Origin: Bacteroidota bacterium
Lineage (GTDB): Bacteria > Bacteroidota > Bacteroidia > Chitinophagales > Chitinophagaceae
DNA: 64,000 nt
NCBI GenBank assembly: GCA_947460595.1
Contig: CANHGS010000004.1
Span: 120,017 to 184,016, forward strand
Direction of reading: 5' to 3'
Positions 60,293 through 64,000 of the stretch are shown here, piece after piece (the stretch's first letter is position 1; the number at the start of each line of letters is the position of its first letter). The position numbers and the translations under genes were made by a program. Under the pieces are notes generated by a model. It was not told the origin of the DNA. It saw nothing but the letters and a program-made list of their open reading frames with translations, and searched no databases.

Positions 60293-61690
60293 TTTAACAG
60301 TAGTTAGTTTTTTAATGAGCGTGGTATCAGATGCTAATGTTATTACTTGGTAGCCGCCTGTATCAATAGTGGTTTTTGTTAGGATTTTTTTCAGGGTTTC
60401 AATATCTGCTGTAGCAATCTTGGTGCCGCTCAAAAAGAGTTCGCGTAATTCTGGCAAATCTTTCAAAGACATCAATGCAGTTCCATTGACTTTGGTTCCC
60501 ACCAAATTCAAATACACCAACTGTTTCAAAGCACCAACAATTGGAATGGATTCCTGATCCAGATTGCTATAAGAAAGATCCAACTTTCTCAAATTAATTA
60601 AAGCACTCAGTCTTTTCCAATCCGCGCCAGCCATTTGCATCTTGGGCATTTTCAACCAAATCAACTGTTCTTTCAAAGCAAGTAATGCTTCAAATACAGT
60701 GGCATCTAAACTTGTTAGATTTACAAAATTGGCGGTTAAATAATTGCTACCCTTGGCTACTGGCAAAATAGTAACCCCCTTGCTTTGTAATAGATTCAAA
60801 CTAGCTATTGGTGCTGCTGCCACTTCCTCTTTGGGTAGGTCTGAATTCAGTTTAATTGGCTCCTGTTCCAAAGACGCCAATGCTTGTTTTATGGCAGGGC
60901 TTTGTTCTAATTGCTTGATCTGTTTCTTAAAATCACCGCCTTTTGCAATCCACCATTCCAATAAAATTCTTTCTTTTTCAGTAACCTGTAGCTTGCCCTT
61001 TGGTGGCATGTGTTTTTCTTCAATGGGGTCCAGCAGTATACGATGGTATAATTCACTACCTAGTGCATTGCCTGGTTTTAAAACGGCACCATTCTTACCA
61101 CCCTTTAAAACCCAGTCAGGGTTGTCTAAACGCAGGCCCCCTTTTTGTTTGCTGGCTGCATGGCAGGAATAACATTTTTCTTTTAGTATGGGTTCAATCA
61201 CATCCGCATAAACTAGAGCTTCCTGTGCATTGGTCAAAGATTTTTTAATGGCCAGACTATCAGCGTTAGCACTTGTAAAAGCCTTGGTTAAATAGCCTTC
61301 TCCATGCGTGAGTGTTCCGCCCAAATGACCTGTAATACTTATTAAGGCTAATAAGGACCAAGCAATATATTTTAGGTTTTTGTTGTTCTGAGAAAATAGA
61401 TATCCTGCAATAGAAGTAAATGCAGTTAGTATACCCATCCATTGGTGCAGGTTCAAAACGGTCTCATCATATTCACCTGCAGAACCCAACAAATAGCCCG
61501 TGATACAAGAAGCTATTGCGCAACCAGCGCCCAATAAATAACCCAATGGAATCACAGATTGTAATGCTGCCCATTTTTCTTTTGTACTCAACCATTGCAA
61601 TAGTATCGTAAACAAAAGTATACCAATAGGCAAGTGTACCAAGAGCGGGTGAAACCTTCCAACAAAATCTGTAAAAGCAAATAAGAACAT
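60290..61690 (-). CDS. DUF2231 membrane / PSCyt1 cytochrome / leucine-rich repeat protein
   Basis: 466 aa. N-terminal membrane part with four helices (DUF2231-like, FHPLLVHLPIGILLFTIL), a planctomycete-type cytochrome c domain with heme site C173-YS-C176-H177 and EKHMPPKGKLQ (probable distal Met ligand), then a C-terminal leucine-rich tail (about 310-455: LINLRKLDLSYSNLDQES, LVYLNLVGTKVNG, LPELRELFLSGTKI). Such proteins occur next to DUF1501/DUF1549 genes in sulfatase and polysaccharide loci. Function unknown; heme-based electron transfer is likely. Confidence 0.85.
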   Translation of the reverse strand: MFLFAFTDFVGRFHPLLVHLPIGILLFTILLQWLSTKEKWAALQSVIPLGYLLGAGCAIASCITGYLLGSAGEYDETVLNLHQWMGILTAFTSIAGYLFSQNNKNLKYIAWSLLALISITGHLGGTLTHGEGYLTKAFTSANADSLAIKKSLTNAQEALVYADVIEPILKEKCYSCHAASKQKGGLRLDNPDWVLKGGKNGAVLKPGNALGSELYHRILLDPIEEKHMPPKGKLQVTEKERILLEWWIAKGGDFKKQIKQLEQSPAIKQALASLEQEPIKLNSDLPKEEVAAAPIASLNLLQSKGVTILPVAKGSNYLTANFVNLTSLDATVFEALLALKEQLIWLKMPKMQMAGADWKRLSALINLRKLDLSYSNLDQESIPIVGALKQLVYLNLVGTKVNGTALMSLKDLPELRELFLSGTKIATADIETLKKILTKTTIDTGGYQVITLASDTTLIKKLTTVK

Positions 61691-61730
61691 CTGAGCATTT
61701 TAAACTTGAGCTACTATTTAATTGAACCAA

Positions 61731-62663
61731 TTATCCTTGATACCTTTTGCGCAATAGCTGCATCATGTGCACATTAATACCCCACTGGTCTGCCAATGCC
61801 TGTCTGGTATAGGGCAGGGTTGGCATATAATCTGGAGGACCAAATTCGGTGAGCATGGTTAAGTGTTTGGCACCGGATGCAATTTTTAATTCCACTACTT
61901 TATCCCACCAACCCAAATGTCTTTTTAAGGCATTCTCCCATTCAGGAGCACGCGGATCATTCACTTGCGGACCTTGTGGATGCCCTACTCGGGTGTGAAT
62001 ATGATCAACTCTTTTGAGCACCGCTTGTACGGTTTCTTCTTGGTCATACAACAAAGATTCATGCACATTACACCAGTGAGAAATATCAAGCGTTACGCGC
62101 ATTTGCGGGTTTTTATCTAGATACTGTTTGGCCACATGCGCCGCAAATAAAATGCGAGATCGATGTGTTTCATGACAAATAGTAATCCCTGTTTTTTTTG
62201 CCAGAGAAATGGTATGCTCTATCATATCATTGTTGGAATCAACAGGAAAATAATCCTTACCTGAATGGCAATTAATATAGAGGGGTCTTTGTCTGTCTTG
62301 CTTGGCTGCTGCATTAATCATGGCTTTAAATGCATCTACGTGTTTACCAGGATCCGTTTCACCAACCCCGCACAATAGCCCCAATTCTAATTGGTGTTTT
62401 TTCAAAGCGTCAAATAGTTCATCCTGACCTAATTTGGTTCCAGGCCACCACATTTCAATCCCGTCATAACCGGCTTGCTTGGCTTTGGCGCAAAATTGAT
62501 CCACACTTCCATCAAAGCCCCAATTGGTAGCCAAGATTTTGATAGAGAAATTGGCGGGTAAATGAAAAGCAGGCTGAGCAGCCATCAAGGATTCAAATGG
62601 CGTTGCCGCCACTGCTGCCATTGACCCTGCCATGCTCAAGAATTTTCTTCTGTTTAGGCTCAT
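61731..62663 (-). CDS. Tat-exported sugar phosphate isomerase/epimerase-like TIM barrel
   Basis: 310 aa. Twin-arginine signal NRRKFLSMAGSMAAVAATPF, then an AP-endonuclease-2/xylose-isomerase-like TIM barrel: FCAKAKQAGYDGIEMWW, ITICHETHRSR (metal His/Glu), LDISHWCNV, HIHTRVGHPQG, LTEFGPPDYM. Periplasmic sugar isomerase-like enzymes of this type are common beside DUF1501 and PSCyt genes. Substrate unknown. Confidence 0.88.
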   Translation of the reverse strand: MSLNRRKFLSMAGSMAAVAATPFESLMAAQPAFHLPANFSIKILATNWGFDGSVDQFCAKAKQAGYDGIEMWWPGTKLGQDELFDALKKHQLELGLLCGVGETDPGKHVDAFKAMINAAAKQDRQRPLYINCHSGKDYFPVDSNNDMIEHTISLAKKTGITICHETHRSRILFAAHVAKQYLDKNPQMRVTLDISHWCNVHESLLYDQEETVQAVLKRVDHIHTRVGHPQGPQVNDPRAPEWENALKRHLGWWDKVVELKIASGAKHLTMLTEFGPPDYMPTLPYTRQALADQWGINVHMMQLLRKRYQG

Positions 62664-62674
62664 GTGTTGTTGTT

Positions 62675-64000
62675 TTAGGCTACTATTTCATTAATGACTC
62701 TTCCGTGTACATCGGTTAATCTAAATGGTCTTCCCTGAAAAGGATAAACCAATTTTTCATGATCAAAACCCAATTGATTCAAGATGGTGGCTTGAATATC
62801 ATAAGCGTCTACCTTACCACTTATGGCACTATATCCAATCTCATCGGTCTCTCCAAAACTCACGCCTTTTTGAATGCCTCCACCCGCCATCCAAATGGTG
62901 AATGCTTCTGTATGGTGGTCTCTTCCTTTAAATGGCATTTTCTTTCCGTCTCTGTTTTCTTGCATGGGCGTTCTACCAAATTCTCCTCCCCATACTACCA
63001 AGGTTTCATCTAATAGGCCACGTTGTTTCAAATCTAATAAAAGGGCGGTTACGGGCTTGTCCGTGCTCCTACATTTATTCACAAAACCGTAGTCAATGGC
63101 TAGGTCTTCATCCGTTCCATGACTATCCCAACCCCAGTCAAATAACTGTACAAAACGTACGCCTTTCTCTACCAGTTTTCTGGCCAATAACACATTATTA
63201 GCAAAGCAAGATTTGCCTGGTTGTGTTCCGTACATGTCATGAATAGACTGTGGCTCATCATTGATATTCATCACATCTGGTACCGCTATTTGCATGCGAT
63301 AAGCCATCTCGTATTGCGCAATCCTAGCAATGGTTTCAGGGTCTTTGAACTCTTCATAAGTTTGTCTATTGGCTTCATTAATAGCGTCAATAGAGGCTTT
63401 TCGTAAATCCCGATTCATCCCCGCAGGGTCTTTGATAAATAGAACGGGATCACCCTCACTCCTACACTGTACGCCTTGGTAAACCGATGGTAAAAATCCA
63501 CTACCCCAAACACTTTTCCCAGCATCAGGAAACTTACCTCCAGAAGTGAGTACCACAAATCCAGGAAGGTTGCTATTTTCTGAACCCAATCCATAAGTGG
63601 CCCAGGCTCCAATACTAGGCCTGCCCAATCTAGCCGAACCCGTGTGCATTAAAAGTTGTGCAGGACCATGATTGAATTGGTCTGTTTGTACCGCTTTTAA
63701 AAAAGCCAATTCATCTGCAACAGTGGCTAAATGCGGTAAGTGGTCAGAGATCCAAGCACCGGATTGGCCCCTTTGTTTAAAATTGGCCTGAGGTCCCATC
63801 ATCTTGGGTACACCTCTGATAAATGCAAACTTCTTTCCTTCTAATAAAGACTGCGGACAATCCTGTCCATCCAATTTTTGCAAGTCTGGTTTATAGTCAA
63901 ATAATTCTAATTGAGAAGGGGCGCCAGCCATGTGCAGATAGATCACTGATTTTGCCTTTGGAGCAAAATGGGGCGCTTGCGCCATGAGTGGATTGGTATT
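62675..64000 (-). CDS. DUF1501 protein (partial, N-terminus beyond window)
   Basis: 441 residues visible; the frame stays open to the right edge (NTNPLMAQAP) so the Met at 63985 is not the start and the expected Tat signal is outside. Alkaline-phosphatase-like fold of the DUF1501 family: AKSVIYLHMAGAPSQLELFDYKP, LVEKGVRFVQLFDWGWDSHG, LVVWGGEFGRTPMQ and GRDHHTEAFTIWMAGGGI. The last two resemble the metal-binding motifs of sulfatase/phosphatase-like proteins. Precise activity unproven. It is 11 bases upstream of the sugar isomerase. Confidence 0.92.
   Translation of the reverse strand, partial: NTNPLMAQAPHFAPKAKSVIYLHMAGAPSQLELFDYKPDLQKLDGQDCPQSLLEGKKFAFIRGVPKMMGPQANFKQRGQSGAWISDHLPHLATVADELAFLKAVQTDQFNHGPAQLLMHTGSARLGRPSIGAWATYGLGSENSNLPGFVVLTSGGKFPDAGKSVWGSGFLPSVYQGVQCRSEGDPVLFIKDPAGMNRDLRKASIDAINEANRQTYEEFKDPETIARIAQYEMAYRMQIAVPDVMNINDEPQSIHDMYGTQPGKSCFANNVLLARKLVEKGVRFVQLFDWGWDSHGTDEDLAIDYGFVNKCRSTDKPVTALLLDLKQRGLLDETLVVWGGEFGRTPMQENRDGKKMPFKGRDHHTEAFTIWMAGGGIQKGVSFGETDEIGYSAISGKVDAYDIQATILNQLGFDHEKLVYPFQGRPFRLTDVHGRVINEIVA

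Overview
The window comes from a member of the Bacteroidota, most likely a Chitinophagaceae-type bacterium (family placement is inference; genus not determined). The evidence is a type IX secretion and gliding block (porU, porV, gldJ beside murF), SLBB-type Wza exporters, DUF4292, DUF983 and DUF6169 proteins, AT-rich coding sequence and promoters of the Bacteroidota TAnnTTTG type. Both ends cut a gene: a PIG-L deacetylase at base 1 and a DUF1501 protein at base 64000.

Bases 1-11500 hold one long minus-strand surface-polysaccharide operon: wza-like exporter, wzz-like chain-length protein, UDP-HexNAc 6-dehydrogenase, then legB, legC, legH/neuD, neuB/legI and neuC/legG homologues for a legionaminic/sialic-type nonulosonate, a sugar formyltransferase and a PIG-L deacetylase. 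Most junctions overlap or touch. A good TTTG-N20-TATATTTG promoter lies at 11455-11486, ahead of a leader of about 190 nt with an inverted repeat. Bases 11557-15805 are a minus operon dut - DUF4292 lipoprotein - EnvC-like - glpK. Bases 15859-28276 form a second polysaccharide region: two methyltransferases, a WbpM/FlaA1-like dehydratase, a second wzz/wza pair, a Wzi-like porin, a WcaJ-like initiating transferase and a Wzx-like flippase, with the remains of an MNT/HEPN pair at 26.7-27.0 kb.

Bases 28379-38323 are mainly core genes: ispF, a methyltransferase, porV, porU, gldJ, murF and a Crp/Fnr regulator. Bases 38328-40015 are accessory: a lipoprotein with a Gly/Cys-rich hydrophobic tail, a coupled two-helix membrane protein, and about 0.9 kb of non-coding DNA with three copies of a palindromic element whose fourth, inverted copy is at 26.5 kb. 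Then come a split YgaP-like pair, a DUF983 protein, a TonB receptor/lipoprotein operon, a VIT1-type transporter, and ApbE-DUF2271 with a PepSY-TM partner, plausibly linked to iron or flavin-dependent electron transfer.

Bases 48.7-53.05 kb look like a small defence or mobile island ending at tRNA-Ser(GGA): a DUF4143 AAA ATPase, a three-gene HipBST-like toxin-antitoxin set with a 34-bp near-perfect operator palindrome, a small ORF plus DUF6169 gene with its own promoter, a structured 45-bp tandem repeat and a nested terminator cluster. From 53 kb on the genes are mostly housekeeping or metabolic: tatD, a polysaccharide deacetylase, an exported ARPP-1-like protein, gltX, a B12-binding protein, enoyl-CoA hydratase and fumC, then a minus-strand group (PSCyt1 cytochrome with leucine-rich tail, Tat-exported sugar isomerase, DUF1501) of the kind seen in carbohydrate-degradation loci.

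The most novel-looking items are the palindromic element family, the bacteriocin-like/immunity-like pair, the HipBST locus with its operator, and the 45-bp repeat array.
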